A stretch of DNA of 64,000 nt from Lepus europaeus. Its lineage: Eukaryota; Chordata; Mammalia; Lagomorpha; Leporidae. This document shows, piece after piece, positions 43,577 to 55,685 of the stretch (the stretch's first letter is position 1; each line of letters begins with the position of its first letter). The stretch lies in assembly GCF_033115175.1 (NCBI RefSeq), contig NC_084843.1:59560474-59624473 (forward strand). Reading direction: 5' to 3'. The position numbers and the translations under genes are program-made. The notes beneath the pieces are model-generated. The model saw only the letters and a list, made by a program, of their open reading frames with translations. It did no database searches and was not told the DNA's origin.

Positions 43577-44497
43577 CACGTCAGCACTGTGGTGCAGCAG
43601 GTTAAGCCGCTGCCTGTGACGCCAGCATCCCATTTTTTTTAAAGAAAACTTTTATTTAATATATATAAATTTCGAAAGTACAACTTTTGGATTATAGCGG
43701 TTCTTCCCCCCATAACTACCTGCAAGCCATCCCACCTCCTACCCCCTCCCCCATCTCATTCTTCATTAAGATTCATTTTTAATTATCTTTGTATACAGAA
43801 GATCAACTCTATACTGAGTAAAGATTTCAAAAGTTTGCATCCACACAGACACAAAGTATAAAGTACTGTTTGAAGACTAGTTTTACTGTTAATTCTCATA
43901 ATAAAACACATTAAGGACAGAGATCCTACTTGGGGAGTAAGTGCACAGTGACTCCCTTTGTTGATTTAACAATTGACACTCTTATTTATGGCATCAGTAA
44001 TCACCTGAGGCTCTTGTCATGAGCTGCCAAGGCTATGGAAGCCTCTTGGGTTCACAAACTCCGACCTTATTTAGCCAAAGTCATAGTCAAAGTGGAAGTT
44101 CTCTCCTCCATGCAGAGAAAGGTACCTACTTCTTTGATGGCCCCTTCTTTCCACCGGGATCTCACTCACAGAGATCTTTCAGTTAGGTCATTTTTTGGCC
44201 ACAGTGTCTTGCCTTCCAGCCAGCATCCCATATGAATGCCTGTTTAAGTCCCAGCTGTTCCACTGTGATCCGACTCTGCAAACATGCCTGGGAAAGCAGC
44301 AGAAGACGGCCCAAGCACCTGAGGCCCTGCTACCTAACTAGGAAACCTGGATGAAGTTTCTGGCTGGCCCAGCCCTGGCTGTTGTGGGCATTTAGGAAGT
44401 GAACCAGTGGATGGAAGATATGGCCCCCCTCCACCGCCCCAGCTTCTCCCTCTCATCTCTCTATCTGCTTTTAAATAAATAAATCTTTTAAAAAAAT
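43577..44497 (+). mobile_element. CSINE split by an L1 insertion
   Basis: The first part (43577-43633) runs from GTCAGCACTGTGGTGCAGC to GCCAGCATCCCAT. The second part resumes at 44219 with the same 13 bases and continues to TTTTAAATAAATAAATCTTTT. The intervening 585 bases are an L1 3' end. Confidence 0.88.
43634..44218 (-). mobile_element. Lagomorph LINE-1, 5'-truncated 3' UTR
   Basis: Poly-T at the left end and a non-coding body (GCGGTTCTTCCCCCCATAAC, CCCCCTCCCCCATCTCATTC, GTATACAGAAGATCAACTC, CATTAAGGACAGAGATCC) that I recognise as the rabbit-type L1 3' end in reverse. The flanks carry a perfect 13-bp duplication GCCAGCATCCCAT (43621-43633, 44219-44231). No ORF2 sequence remains. Confidence 0.85.
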
Positions 44498-44515
44498 ACT
44501 CTTTAAAAAAGTATC

Positions 44516-44839
44516 TGGGGGCCAACACTGCGATGTAGTGGGTTAACGCCCGGGCCTGAAGCACTGACATCCCATATGGGCACTGGTTAGAGTCCCGGCT
44601 GCTATGCTTCCGATCCAGCTCTCTGCTATGGCCTGGGAAAGCAGTAGAAGATGGCCCAAGTCCTTGGGCCCCTGCACCCACATGGGAGACCCGGAGGAGG
44701 CTCCAGGCTGCTGGCTTCGGATCAGCATAGCTCCGGCCATTGAGGTCATTTGGAGAGAGAACTAGTGGATAGAAAACCTCCCTCTCTCTTTCTGCCTCTG
44801 TCTTTCAAATAAATAATCTTTAAAAAAAAATTTTTTTTA
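44516..44839 (+). mobile_element. CSINE with target-site duplication
   Basis: Head GGGGGCCAACACTGCGATGTAG, tail CTTTCAAATAAATAATC; AAAGTATCT flanks it at 44507-44515 and 44840-44848. Confidence 0.9.
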
Positions 44840-44848
44840 AAGTATCTA

Positions 44849-46229
44849 TACAGACTTCGTTCTCTGACCCTTAGTCCCTAAACAGTGCGGTGTAACAACT
44901 GTTCGCACAACTTTACGTTGTAGTAGTTACTGTAAGCAATCCAGAGCTGGCTTGAAACTAAGAGGTGATGTGTGTGGATCATAAGCAAACATGATGCCGT
45001 TCTGCACAGGACTGCAGCCTTGAGCGGTTTGGTATTTTGGGAGTGGGATCCTGGGAACAATCCCCCATGGACAGCAAGGAATGCCTGCACCATTTCCCGG
45101 TGTGGAAAATAAGGGCATCACCCTGTATGCTGGAAACCTGTAAATGGCTACTGTCTGAACAAATTGCTAAGCTCCAAATGTGACCAGAGCAGGCAACAGT
45201 GTCCCCGAGGAGCCAGGAAGCCTGCCGTCGGCTGGGGCATCTGTGCTGTCTGGGTCTGCCACGGGCACAGAACGCGCCCCTTGACTTGCTCCGTTTCTCA
45301 TTCATCTGAACAGGGCTCAGACCTTCCAGCTCAGGGTATTTGACCCCAGGCAGAAAATAAAACACAAGGAAGGACTCGCAGGCAGAGAGCACAGGCCACG
45401 CGGGCCGGGAGGAGTGGAGTAGGGCTGACAGCAGGGAAGGCTGCAGCGTGGCCGGGGGCCTGAGCTGCAGGGGACAGGTGGCCACGCTGGCTGGGACAGA
45501 CCCCTGAACCTCTTCATGGGTGGGGCTTGCCATCTGTTTTCATCATGACCCCATGGATACACCTGTGCACACACAGAGTAAAATTGAAATTAAAAGACAC
45601 AAAACAGTAATTAACATGCTACGTGTGATGTGCTCTGACATTTCCTATTCTAGTCTATCCATTTAAAAATTGCTGGTCTCAACACACTAATCTGACAGCA
45701 CAATTCACTAGTGAGTCATAACCTGCAGCTCTCAACAATCTATTCCATGGTGTCTCTGTTATTTCAAAGGAGCTTTGAAGCTTTGAAATGCTCACTCTAC
45801 AAAATGCTCCCAACCAACGGAGCGCCTGCTGACTGCCAGATTCAGTGTTGGAAGCTGGCAGGGTGGGAGCAGGTAGCTTCAGAGAAGTGAGGGGAGGAGG
45901 TAACTCCCCGTGAGGTCAGAGAAAGTCACACACAGAGACCACAGGGCTGTCTGCAGGAGGTGATGGCAGCAGGGGTGGCCGCATGCTGCACAGAGACTTG
46001 AGGGCGTTTAGCCACTGGAGAGCACCTCAACTAGGCACCCCCCAGTGGGTGCCCTAGGAAGCAGATCAGCACCCCTGTCCTTCCCAGCCCCCCTCTCCCC
46101 ATGGCACAGAGCTCTTTTTCCCCCTTCTCCCCAGAATGGCCCAGAGGGTGGGGGAACAAAGGGTGGCAGCATGATAGAAGCAGGCAGAATGCTGGGTTGG
46201 AGCTGGCAGCTCCCAGGTGCAGAGTTCCA
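44849..46229. other. LRRC20 intron, no gene recognised
   Basis: Unique sequence. Near 45655-45745 (TTTAAAAATTGCTGGTCTC, CACTAGTGAGTCATAACC) is a piece resembling an old hAT-type DNA element. Left flank of the minisatellite. Confidence 0.4.
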
Positions 46230-48292
46230 TGCGGTGAGAGCTCTCTGGGGCGGGGGTCCCTGCAGCGCTCCCAGGGGCTCTCTGGGGCAGGGGTCCCTGC
46301 AGCGCTCCCGGGGGCTCTCTGGGGTGGGGTCCCTACAGTACACGGGGCCTCTCTGGGGCGGGGGTCCCTGCAGTACACAGGGGCTCTCTGGGGCGGGGGT
46401 CCCTGCAGTACACGGGGCCTCTCTGGGGCGGGGGTCCCTGCAGTACACAGGGGCTCTCTGGGGCGGGGGTCCCTGCAGTACACGGGGCCTCTCTGGGGCG
46501 GGGTCCCTGCAGTGCTTATGGGGGCTCTCTGGGGCGGGGTCCCTGCAGTGCTTATGGGGGCTCTCTGGGGCGGGGTCCCTGCAGTACACGGGGGCTCTCT
46601 GGGGCGGGGGTCCCTGCAGTACACGGGGCCTCTCTGGGGCGGGGGTCCCTGCAGTACACAGGGGCTCTCTGGGGCGGGGTCCCTGCAGTGCTTATGGGGG
46701 CTCTCTGGGGCGGGGGTCCCTGCAGTACACGGGGCCTCTCTGGGGCGGGGGTCCCTGCAGTACACGGGGCCTCTCTGGGGCGGGGTCCCTGCAGTGCTTA
46801 TGGGGGCTCTCTGGGGCGGGGGTCCCTGCAGTACACGGGGGCTCTCTGGGGCGGGGGTCCCTGCAGTACATGGGGCCTCTCTGGGGCGGGGTCCCTGCAG
46901 TACACGGGGCCTCTCTGGGGCGGGGTCCCTGCAGTGCTTATGGGGGCTCTCTGGGGCGGGGGTCCCTGCAGTACACGGGGCCTCTCTGGGGCGGGGGTCC
47001 CTGCAGTACACGGGGCCTCTCTGGGGCGGGGGTCCCTGCAGTGCTTATGGGGGCTCTCTGGGGCGGGGGTCCCTGCAGTACACGGGGGCTCTCTGGGGCG
47101 GGGGTCCCTGCAGTACACGGGGCCTCTCTGGGGCGGGGGTCCCTGCAGTGCTTATGGGGGCTCTCTGGGGCGGGGGTCCCTGCAGTGCTTATGGTGGCTC
47201 TCTGGGGCGGGGGTCCCTGCAGTACACGGGGGCTCTCTGGGGCGGGGGTCCCTGCAGTACACGGGGCCTCTCTGGGGCGGGGGTCCCTGCAGTGCTTATG
47301 GGGGCTCTCTGGGGCAGGGGTCCCTGCAGTACACGGGGGCTCTCTGGGGCGGGGGTCCCTGCAGTACACGGGGCCTCTCTGGGGCGGGGTCCCTGCAGTG
47401 CTTATGGGGGCTCTCTGGGGCGGGGGTCCCTGCAGTACACGGGGGCTCTCTGGGGCGAGGGTCCCTGCAGTACACGGGGGCTCTCTGGGGCGGGGGTCCC
47501 TGCAGTACACGGGGCCTCTCTGGGGCGGGGGTCCCTGCAGTGCTTATGGGGGCTCTCTGGGGCGGGGGTCCCTGCAGTACACGGGGGCTCTCTGGGGCGG
47601 GGGTCCCTGCAGTACACGGGGCCTCTCTTGGGCGGGGTCCCTGCAGTACTTATGGGGGCTCTCTGGGGCAGGGGTCCCTGCAGTACACGGGGGCTCTCTG
47701 GGGCGGGGGTCCCTGCAGTACACGGGGCCTCTCTGGGGCGGGGGTCCCTGCAGTACACGGGGCCTCTCTGGGGCGGGGTCCCTGCAGTGCTTATGGGGGC
47801 TCTCTGGGGCGGGGGTCCCTGCAGTACACGGGGGCTCTCTGGGGCGGGGGTCCCTGCAGTACACGGGGCCTCTCTGGGGCGGGGTCCCTGCAGTGCTTAT
47901 GGGGGCTCTCTGGGGCGGGGTCCCTGCAGTGCTTATGGGGGCTCTCTGGGGCGGGGGTCCCTGCAGTACATGGGGCCTCTCTGGGGTGGGGTCCCTGCAG
48001 TGCTTATGGGGGCTCTCTGGGGCAGGGGTCCCTGCAGTACACGGGGGCTCTCTGGGGCGGGGGTCCCTGCAGTACACGGGGCTCTCTGGGGCGGGGTCCC
48101 TGCAGTACACGGGGCCTCTCTGGGGCGGGGGTCCCTGCAGTACACGGGGCCTCTCTGGGGCGGGGGTCCCTGCAGTACACGGGGCCTCTCTGGGGCGGGG
48201 GTCCCTGCAGTACACGGGGCTCTCTGGGGCGGGGGTCCCTGCAGTACACGGGGCCTCTCTGGGGCGGGGGTCCCTGCAGTGCTTATGGGGGC
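46230..48292. repeat. G-rich minisatellite, about 58 units of 35-36 bp
   Basis: Fifty-eight CTGCAG-type anchors (one is CTACAG), each followed by a short variable part and then CTCTCTGGGGCGGGG(G)TCC. Three main variable forms occur: A (TACACGGGGCC), B (TGCTTATGGGGGC) and C (TACACGGGGGC). The order B-C-A recurs at least eight times, a higher-order unit of about 106 bases. Divergence is greatest at the left end (GCGCTCCC forms). The plus strand is G-rich with three G-runs per unit. The unit is not a multiple of three and lacks stops, so all plus frames and much of the minus strand stay open for up to 757 codons; these are not genes. It lies in the 22.6 kb LRRC20 intron, about 2.25 kb upstream (plus sense) of the penultimate exon's edge. 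Confidence 0.97.
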
Positions 48293-50542
48293 TTGTTTTG
48301 GAGCAGCCTGTTCTCTAGGGACCGAATGAATGCGTTAAGCAACTCATGTCTGTCCAATTCATTTCTCGTGACAATTTGGTCTCATTTTTCCAGCACCTTC
48401 GTGGGCTCTGAAGGGGAAAGATAAGCCGTTCTAAAGGCCCCAACGCTCCCGCTGCAATTATCCCAGCAAGATCCCACAGGAGATGAAGGGCGCAGAGCGA
48501 TTCCATAATGAAAGGCTGCAGCCTCGCTCCGCACCGTGATCACAGCCCCCGCCCTCCTGAAGGGCTGCAGCCCTCCCACTGGATGGGGCCAGGTGGAAAT
48601 CAGGAGTGGGGAGACCCCTGCAGGAGCAAGAGCTGCCTCTGGTCATCTCATCTCTCCAGCTGGGTGGAGGGGAAGGACCATTAAGACCCTCTGTGGTGGA
48701 CAGGGCCCTGGGGTCAGTGGGGGCCTCTGGGGGAGAACCAGGAGGCTCCCCTGACAGGGGCAGCTTCCCTGCCCCAGCATCTCTACATCCCCCAGGCTGG
48801 GACAGGGCAGCTGGGGCTCTGTCACAGGCTGAACTGACCAGGAAACTCAGCCTCACAGCTGATGGCTCCTCCCTGGCCAGGTGTGTGACAGGCACCGGCA
48901 AACCTCATAGAGCCTCAGTGTCTGTATCTGTCAAATGGGGATGATGGCCCAGCAGACGTGGGGCAACATACAGGCATCCTTGGCCAGCTCCAGGGTGCTC
49001 CCACAGGGAAAAGCTATCACTGTCACTCTGGGGAATGCCAGAGACGGGCACATGGAGAGGGCGTCCACGCCGCTCCCGTGCTGGGGGCCATCGCTGACAG
49101 ATGTTGACGGCCTGTGAGAGGGGAAGCACTGAGGGGTCTGGGCCCCCTGTGCCGCCTTCTGGGGATGCGCAAGGTGGGGAATAACCTCCCCTTGAGCAGA
49201 TGAGAAGAGGCCAAGGCTCAGGGAGCTCCTGTGAGTCTCCCAAGGCTGCAGTTAGGAAGCGGGGAAGCCAGTGTCCAGCGCTGGCCCTGACCTCCTCGCC
49301 TGACTGCTGGCCACACGCCCAGCCCTGGTCTCAGCTTTGGCTGTGACAGACCCTGTTCAATACTGCTGTGTTGGGAAGGGCCCCCACAAAACAACAGCAG
49401 GGCAGGATGGGCCCAGGCAAGAAGGACCTGGCCAGGAATGCAAGAAACGGAGGACTCAGCCCTCTGAGCCTGGGAGGTGGGACAGCACCGAGGGAGGGTG
49501 TCGCCAGGAGAAGGCACTTCTGGACTTGCTCCTGTGTAGACTGCACAAGGACGAGTGAGCTGGAGCGGCGCAAGCTGCCAGGGACCCTGGTCTCAGGAGC
49601 ACATGACTGAATCGGAGGAAAGCACAGGGGCCCAGGGCCACACACAGGGCTGACTTCTGAAACGCTGTGTCCTCTTCCTGGCACTTCTGCAGTCTCACCG
49701 TGCAACCTGGTGCCCCGGCACAATGTCTCTGAGCCTCAGTTTACCCATCTGTCGAACCTCCAACGTCCGCTGTCCCCACCCCGACCCGAGCCAGGGCCAA
49801 GTCCTGCCTGCAGCATCCCTGACACACAGGCACTCAGCCAGCACCGTGGCTCCCCATCAGACAGGTCCAGACCACCGGCAAGTTCTCACATGTGACCCGA
49901 TGGCATAAGGACCATCAAGGAACTGACCACAATGAAGCATCCCTGGAGCGGGTTATTGTCACCACTGTCATCAGGACAGCATCGAAGTCAGAGGCAAAGA
50001 AGGCGGGGGAAGCAGGGAGCGAGGGCACTCGGCTGGGGTGAGGAGGCCCCAGGCTAGAGAGCACACTCAGCTCTCCGAGCTCCTGATGAGACGGGAGGAG
50101 GACAATGGCTGGGAGAGGAGGGAGGGCCTGCTCCCCGGCCTCAGCAAACCCCAGCCTTGTGGAAGGCACACAGCACAGCCCGGGTTCCCTGGAGGTGGGT
50201 GGGGATTCGACTAACAAGAGGGGGAACACTTGCAGTGGAGGCAGAGAAAGGCCGTTCTGAAGCTACCTGCCCAGTGGTCCCTGCTTCCCAGAGGTGAGGG
50301 CTCCCTGGGAAGGCAGGACCCAGGGAATGTGTCGAGGCTCAGAGCCAGCCTGGGCCAGCAGCTGGAGATGCAGACAGGGTCTTATCCAGGGCTGCGTTAC
50401 CAAGGCTGTCTATCTGCCAGCAGAAGCCGGTGGCCCATCCCACACACAGCAGGCCACCTTCCTGGGCCCGGGGCCCTCCCCCAGTGCAAGTCACACTCCC
50501 ACACACCCAGCAGCTCCAGGGCTGTCTGGGAGGGCCACTCAC
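48293..50542. other. LRRC20 intron next to the penultimate exon
   Basis: No SINE and no recognised exon between the minisatellite and the LRRC20 donor at 50542. A MIR-like word set (CCTCAGTGTCTGTATCTGTC) occurs near 48915 and another (GAGCCTCAGTTTACCCATC) near 49733. Confidence 0.45.
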
Positions 50543-50710
50543 CCACGATCTCGTTCTCCTCCAGGCTGATGGTCTCCAGCGCCGGCAGGGTGGTGAGCTG
50601 CTCGGGGAAGTCCCGGAACTTGTTGCGAGACAAGTCGATGGCCTTGAGGTGCTGCAGAGTGCTGACCTCGCTGGGGAGGCGATGCAGGAAGTTCCCTTCC
50701 AGGCGGAGCT
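50543..50710 (-). CDS. LRRC20: LRRC20 penultimate coding exon (leucine-rich repeats)
   Basis: This 168-base exon (56 codons, phase 1 at both ends) encodes two to three leucine-rich repeats: LRLEGNFLHRLPSEV, LKAIDLSRNKFRDFPEQL and LETISLEENEIV. Each shows the LxxLxLxxNxL spacing typical of the fold. On the minus strand the acceptor is GTGTGGCAG (AG at 50712-50711) after a pyrimidine-rich tract, and the donor is GTGAGT starting at 50542. Joining to the last exon (27942) restores Glu-Ile-Val-Asp-Val-Pro in frame across a 22.6 kb intron. The human equivalent as I recall it differs by a few conservative changes (for example RNK for RNQ, TIS for TIN). The preceding exon, carrying about 77 N-terminal residues in the human protein, is not found up to 64000, so the upstream intron exceeds 13.2 kb. 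Confidence 0.96.
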
Positions 50711-53436
50711 CTGCCACACGAGGGGAGGAGGAAAGAGGACGGTGAGGAGGGGCTTCTCTGAGACCACCAGGACTGCTGGCAGCAAGGCTCTCACCCTGGC
50801 CCAGGGCCTGCCACCTGCCATCAGCAGAGATCATCTGTGTTTGGCTTTGGACTGAAGGTTCTCCCCACAGAGGCCTGGGCCTCCACAAAGGGGCAGCACG
50901 TGCTGGCCACTCCCTCGGTCAAGGTCTTGCAGTCCCTCCAGTGCCGCGGACCGGCTCTCGCGGAGACACAGACCGAGGGAGAACAAGGGCGAAGGCTTTT
51001 TTTTTTAAATTTTTTTGTTTTTGATAATTGTGAGAGTAAGCAGTAAAGTGTAAACACAGCAGGTAGATAATGCATAATGAGATCATCAACAGAGCAGGGA
51101 CACAGCGTCCCCAGAGCCAGCAAGGGCATGTCTTGGCTTCCATTATGTGAGTCGGGGGTCATTACAACCGCGGACTGCACAGGAACCGCCTGAGGCCCCA
51201 CTCCACAGAGCTCTAACCTCAACCCTGCAGCCTTAGACCCCCAACGCAGCAACATCTTGCTACGCGGGTATCACAGCTGTGGGCGTAGCACTCCAGGGGA
51301 CACCACCCTGGCTGCCAACTTCTTTCTGTACCACACGTCCCTGCTCCCTGCCCCCTCCACGGCTGGCCTGGACCAGCTGCTCCAAAAGCTGACCAGTGAC
51401 CTAGGAGGGGAACTGCATGGGAAAGGCTGACCCGGGGGGCTCCCTGTCAGGAACTGGACAGAAGGCTGGGGCGGTGGGAGCAAAGCCGAGGGGCCACTTG
51501 GTGTGGAGGGAAACCACGGGGTCCCCAGAGGCCACGGGCAAGACAGAGGGATGAGAGCAAAGCTGAGATGGGTGATGTAGGGGCTATAAGAGGGGGACCT
51601 GGAGTCCCCACTGCCTGGCGCAAACCCCAGTGGGGCCACCCACACACTGAGGCCATGAGAGAGGGAGAGGCTGGGCCCAGGGAGCAGCCCCTGTCTTCAC
51701 CCCCAGCCACTTATGGGCAGCCCTCCTCTGATATGGGAACCCGCCCACTCTGGCCCAAAGGACACGGAGGCCCACAGATGCCACGTGGCCTGAAGAATGT
51801 GTCCCCCAGCTCTCCTCTCCAAGGGCCAGCCTTGGAGACAGATGACCAGTGACTTCACATGAAGTTCTGTGCTCGGAGGGAACCCACCGTTGCAACGGAA
51901 TGTTCACATGGCCATCTTGAAGCTTGCTAATGATTTCATCTTCAGATCTGGGTTTGTAAGCAGAGCCAAGGGCACACGTGTAGGCAGCACCTGTCCTGAC
52001 CCCCACCATCTCCCAGCCTGCTCACCAGCTCCCTGCAGAGGACCTGTGGGGCCTCTCCTCCCCCTCCCTGCTCTGTGAAAGAGGGTGGGAGTCGGGCACC
52101 TGTGCCCCCTTCTCTGGATGGGGCACGGTGGCAGCTCTCTCCCTGCCTCTCCCTTAGGGTCCCTGGTGGGCAGCACCCTGGTGCGTCTGGGGGCGGCTGC
52201 TGGAGGCGGAGTCTTGCTGGGGAGTCAATCACCAAAACCCAGCTACTGAGCACGTCTGATCCCAGGTCTGAAGCTTCTTGTAGGAGTTGCCATCCAGTTG
52301 TGGGTTAGGGACCTGGGCTCTTGGGAAGGGAGGCACCTGCCTCAACTTCCCCAGATCACCAGTGCCCACAGCAAAACACAGCAGTCCAGCATCAGGTAAC
52401 AGCAGAGACTTGGCAGCGGCCAGGCTGTGAGGCAGGGGGAGGAGGGGTGAATGTGAGTCTGCAAGCCGACACCCCCCCCCCCAGCTTGTTCCGGTTGGTC
52501 CTTGTGGCTCACTCACATCACCTGGGGGAAATGAGCCAGGAAACTCAAATGGTGCAATTTCAAGACACCACTCAGGAGTTAAATGGTCTGATAACTGCAT
52601 TTGAAACGGGCATTGTAGCACACAGAGATGAATGGAAAAGGCACACCGTTTCAACTTGCCTTCTCTTAGAATGACCTTAAGTGGCAACGGAAAAGCACTG
52701 AGACTTATTGCGGGAAAAGAACGGAAGTGTGGAAAAGCTCTCCAGAACCTTAGGGCACTTCCCTGTCTTCCCACCGAGGCCTGAGTGAGTACCAGGCACT
52801 GGCCTGCACCTCCCTTGGGCCCCAGATCCACAGGCAGCCCCGGGGTGAGGAAGATGAGCCACCCTGATGTCCACAGCCCCTCCCAGGGTTCCTGTGCTGT
52901 CTCCTTTGCCGGGGCCTTTGAACACACACAAGTACCGGCCACGGTATGGTCTCCTCCTCCGGCACATGAGGACCCTGAGCAGGTGGAACCTGCATCTGGC
53001 TATCTTTGTCCCCATGTCCAGGCTCCCATGGGACATTATATGGTCACTTTAGCAAATAACTAATGAATAACGAGTCTTCTCCCCCCGGGGAGCAGACAGA
53101 TAGTGCAGAGAGCCTTGACAGCCTCCCATTTTCCCATTGCTGGGGACATTCTGAATCCAAGCTTCTATCAGCAGATCCCCTGCCTATGCCGCGCAAGCCT
53201 AGGACCCCTCCAGCCAGCTAGGTCCTTTGGGTAGCCCCTATATGGGTCACCGTCATAAGGTCACAGCATTGGAGGGGACACTGAACAACATCCTTTGCCA
53301 AACAGCATTTCTTCAAACTCAGCACGGTGCTGCCTCAGGGCCTTCGCACTTCCAGTCCCTAGAATGTTCTTTACTCATCTCTGTGCAAGGCTTGCAGGCC
53401 TACTTCATTTGCACCCTTGACCAAATGTCACACTAT
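50711..53436. other. LRRC20 upstream intron, SINE-free part
   Basis: Begins at the acceptor of the penultimate exon. An L2-like stretch (TGCCTCAGGGCCTTCGCAC, CCAAATGTCACAC) lies at 53330-53435. No exon was recognised. Confidence 0.45.
53330..53435 (+). repeat. LINE-2 fragment
   Basis: GCCTCAGGGCCTTCGCACTT, AGAATGTTCTTTACTC and ACCAAATGTCACACTA follow the conserved L2 3'-end order. Confidence 0.6.
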
Positions 53437-53710
53437 CGGGGCAAGCATTTGGCACAGCAGTTAAAATCTCTGCTTGGGATGCCACATTCCATATCCTAGT
53501 GCCTGGGTTTGAGTCCCAGTTCCACTGTCCATTCCTGCTTCCTGATAATGCACACCCTGTCCCTGCTACCCATGCGCGAGACCCAGACGGAGCTCCTGGC
53601 TCCCGGCTTCAGCTTGGCCCAGTCCTGGCTACTGCAGGCATTTGCAGAGTGAACCTACAGGTTGGAGTTCTGTCTCTGTTTCTGTTTCAAATAAAAAAAA
53701 ATTTTTTTTT
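53437..53710 (+). mobile_element. CSINE, old type
   Basis: GGGGCAAGCATTTGGCACAGC head (older CATTTGGC wording), tail CTGTTTCAAATAAAAAAAAA. Confidence 0.82.
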
Positions 53711-53936
53711 CTCTAAATCATATGCTCTGAAACAGGCTCCCTTCCCCTTGGTTTCTGTGCCCTGCCCTGAGGTATTTCAAAGAATCTGCCAGCGCCTGAC
53801 ATGCTGTCTTGATTGTATTCTGCCTGCCCCTCCCAGGAGAATGCCAGGTGCAAGAGTGAGGGGCTTTGTGACTGCTGTGGTTGAGTGCCCACGGCCTGCT
53901 AGGTACATAGCGAGCATTCAATACACACCTGATACA

Positions 53937-54262
53937 GAGCAGGCATTTGGCACAGGGAGGTTAAGCCACAGCTTGGGAGGCTCACATCCCACATCAGAGT
54001 GCCTGGGTTCAAGTCCCAACTCCTCCACTTCTGATCTAGCTTCTTGCTAATATGCACCCTGGGAGGCAACAAATGATGGTTTGAGTACTTGGGCCCCTAC
54101 CACCCACAAGGGAGACGCAGATGGACTTCCTGGCTTCTAGCTCTGACCTGGCTCAGCTCTGGATGTCATGGGCATCTGGGGAGTGAACCAGTGGATAGAA
54201 GGCAGTTTCCCCCTCCCTTTCAAATAATAAATTAATTAATTAATAAAAAATAAATAAATATT
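53937..54262 (+). mobile_element. CSINE, old type
   Basis: GAGCAGGCATTTGGCACAGG head, TCACATCCCACATCAGAG, A/T tail with ATTAATTAATTAATAAAAAAT. Confidence 0.82.
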
Positions 54263-54263
54263 C

Positions 54264-54600
54264 GGGGCTGGCGCTGTGGCATAGCCACTACCTGCAGTGC
54301 CAGCATCCCATATGGACACCAGATCAAGTCCCGGCTGCTCTACTTCTGATCCAGCTCTCTGCTGTGGCCTGGGAAAGCAGTGGAAGATGGCCCAAGTCCT
54401 TGGGTCCCTGCACCCTTGTAGGAGACCCAGAAGAAGCTCCTGGCTCCTGGCTTCGGATTGGCACAGTTCTGGCTGTTGCGGCCAGCTGAGGAGTGAACTA
54501 GCAGATGGAAGACCTCTCTCTCTGCCTCTGCCTCTCCTCTCTCTGTGTAACTATGACTTTCAAATAAATAAATAAATTTTTAATAAATAAATAAATATTT
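54264..54600 (+). mobile_element. CSINE, full length
   Basis: Inserted in the A/T tail of the previous copy. Head GGGGCTGGCGCTGTGGC, tail TTTCAAATAAATAAATAAAT; AAATAAATATT flanks both ends. Confidence 0.9.
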
Positions 54601-55685
54601 GATGAATACACAAAGGAAATCATTTGAGTATCACCCTCACAATTCAGCTGCACCTCAAGGCCACATATACCATTGTGTCTCTTTAACTAGACTCATCCTT
54701 TTTTATTTATATGAAAAGAAAAACGTTGTTCCTGATTTCCAAAGGTCCCTCCGAACACTGTTGCCATTTGAAGGCTCTGGGTCACAGGCCAGTTTGCAGG
54801 AATGGAGCATTGGAGGGACACCCCTCCTCAGCAGGGGTGAGCTGGTGTCCGGCCAGCCAGCACCAGCAAGGGGGCTGCAGCCTGTGGAGTCTATCAGAGA
54901 ACCACCTGACACTGCAGACAGCAGGGTGGCCATTGTCTCTGATGGTCCGGGTTTGTTTTCATTTCCATGTTTGGGGCATGCAGCATGCCTACCCACTCCC
55001 ACTGGCTGATCTGGTCTGCTGGGCTACAGTGTGTCCAGGCCCTAGACCAAGGTCCATAGTGGGTAGGGAGGCCCCTGGGCAGCCCTCCTCCTGTGGCTTG
55101 CAGGGAGGGGCTACGAGGCCTAGAGTAGCAAGCACTCTGGAGCCAGACAGCCCTGGTGCAAAATTAAACTCTGGTGCAAATTCGAACTCTGCCACTTGCT
55201 GGGGGTGTGGCTGTGGGCATCTGGCCTCATTTTGTCATATGTCAGATCAAGGCAGTACTTTATAGGGCTGTGACAAGGTTCACGTGAATCAGTCCCTGCA
55301 GAAGGACATGAATACGTGTGACTCATAGTAAATACGATACAAGTATGTGAGATGGACAGAAGGATGGATGGACGGGCAGACATGGCAAACTATGCAGGGC
55401 ACCTGGGTGAATCCAGTAATGCCGTTAGCAGAGCTACCAGTGTCAGTAACTGCCCACGCTCGGGCTCAGAAAGGGGCAAAACACTCTTTGCTTGCAACTC
55501 GAGTGAACACAAGCTCACTCCCACTCTCTGCTGCTTCAGAAATCTCCCGGGGTGGAGTGGCACCTGGGGGCAGGTGTGAGCACCAGGCAGAAGAGAGCTG
55601 CTTTCAGCATAAATGTGTCCCTGATACACATGCAACTCACTGTTTATCTGAAGTCAAATTTAACTGGGCACTCTGTATGCATAAT
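54601..55685. other. LRRC20 intron, no gene recognised
   Basis: Unique sequence with a MIR-like stretch at 55128-55340 (CTCTGGAGCCAGACAGCC, CTCTGCCACTTGCTGGG, TATAGGGCTGTGACAAGG). Confidence 0.5.

Noticed and set aside
46230..48292. Possible CRISPR array (regular repeats with short variable parts)
   Set aside because: The variable parts are only three recurring forms, units are directly tandem, and the host DNA is mammalian.
46045..48424. Three long plus-strand frames (757, 742 and 578 codons) and several minus-strand repeat frames
   Set aside because: They are translations of one minisatellite in different frames; no unique domain, no splice structure and no start context.
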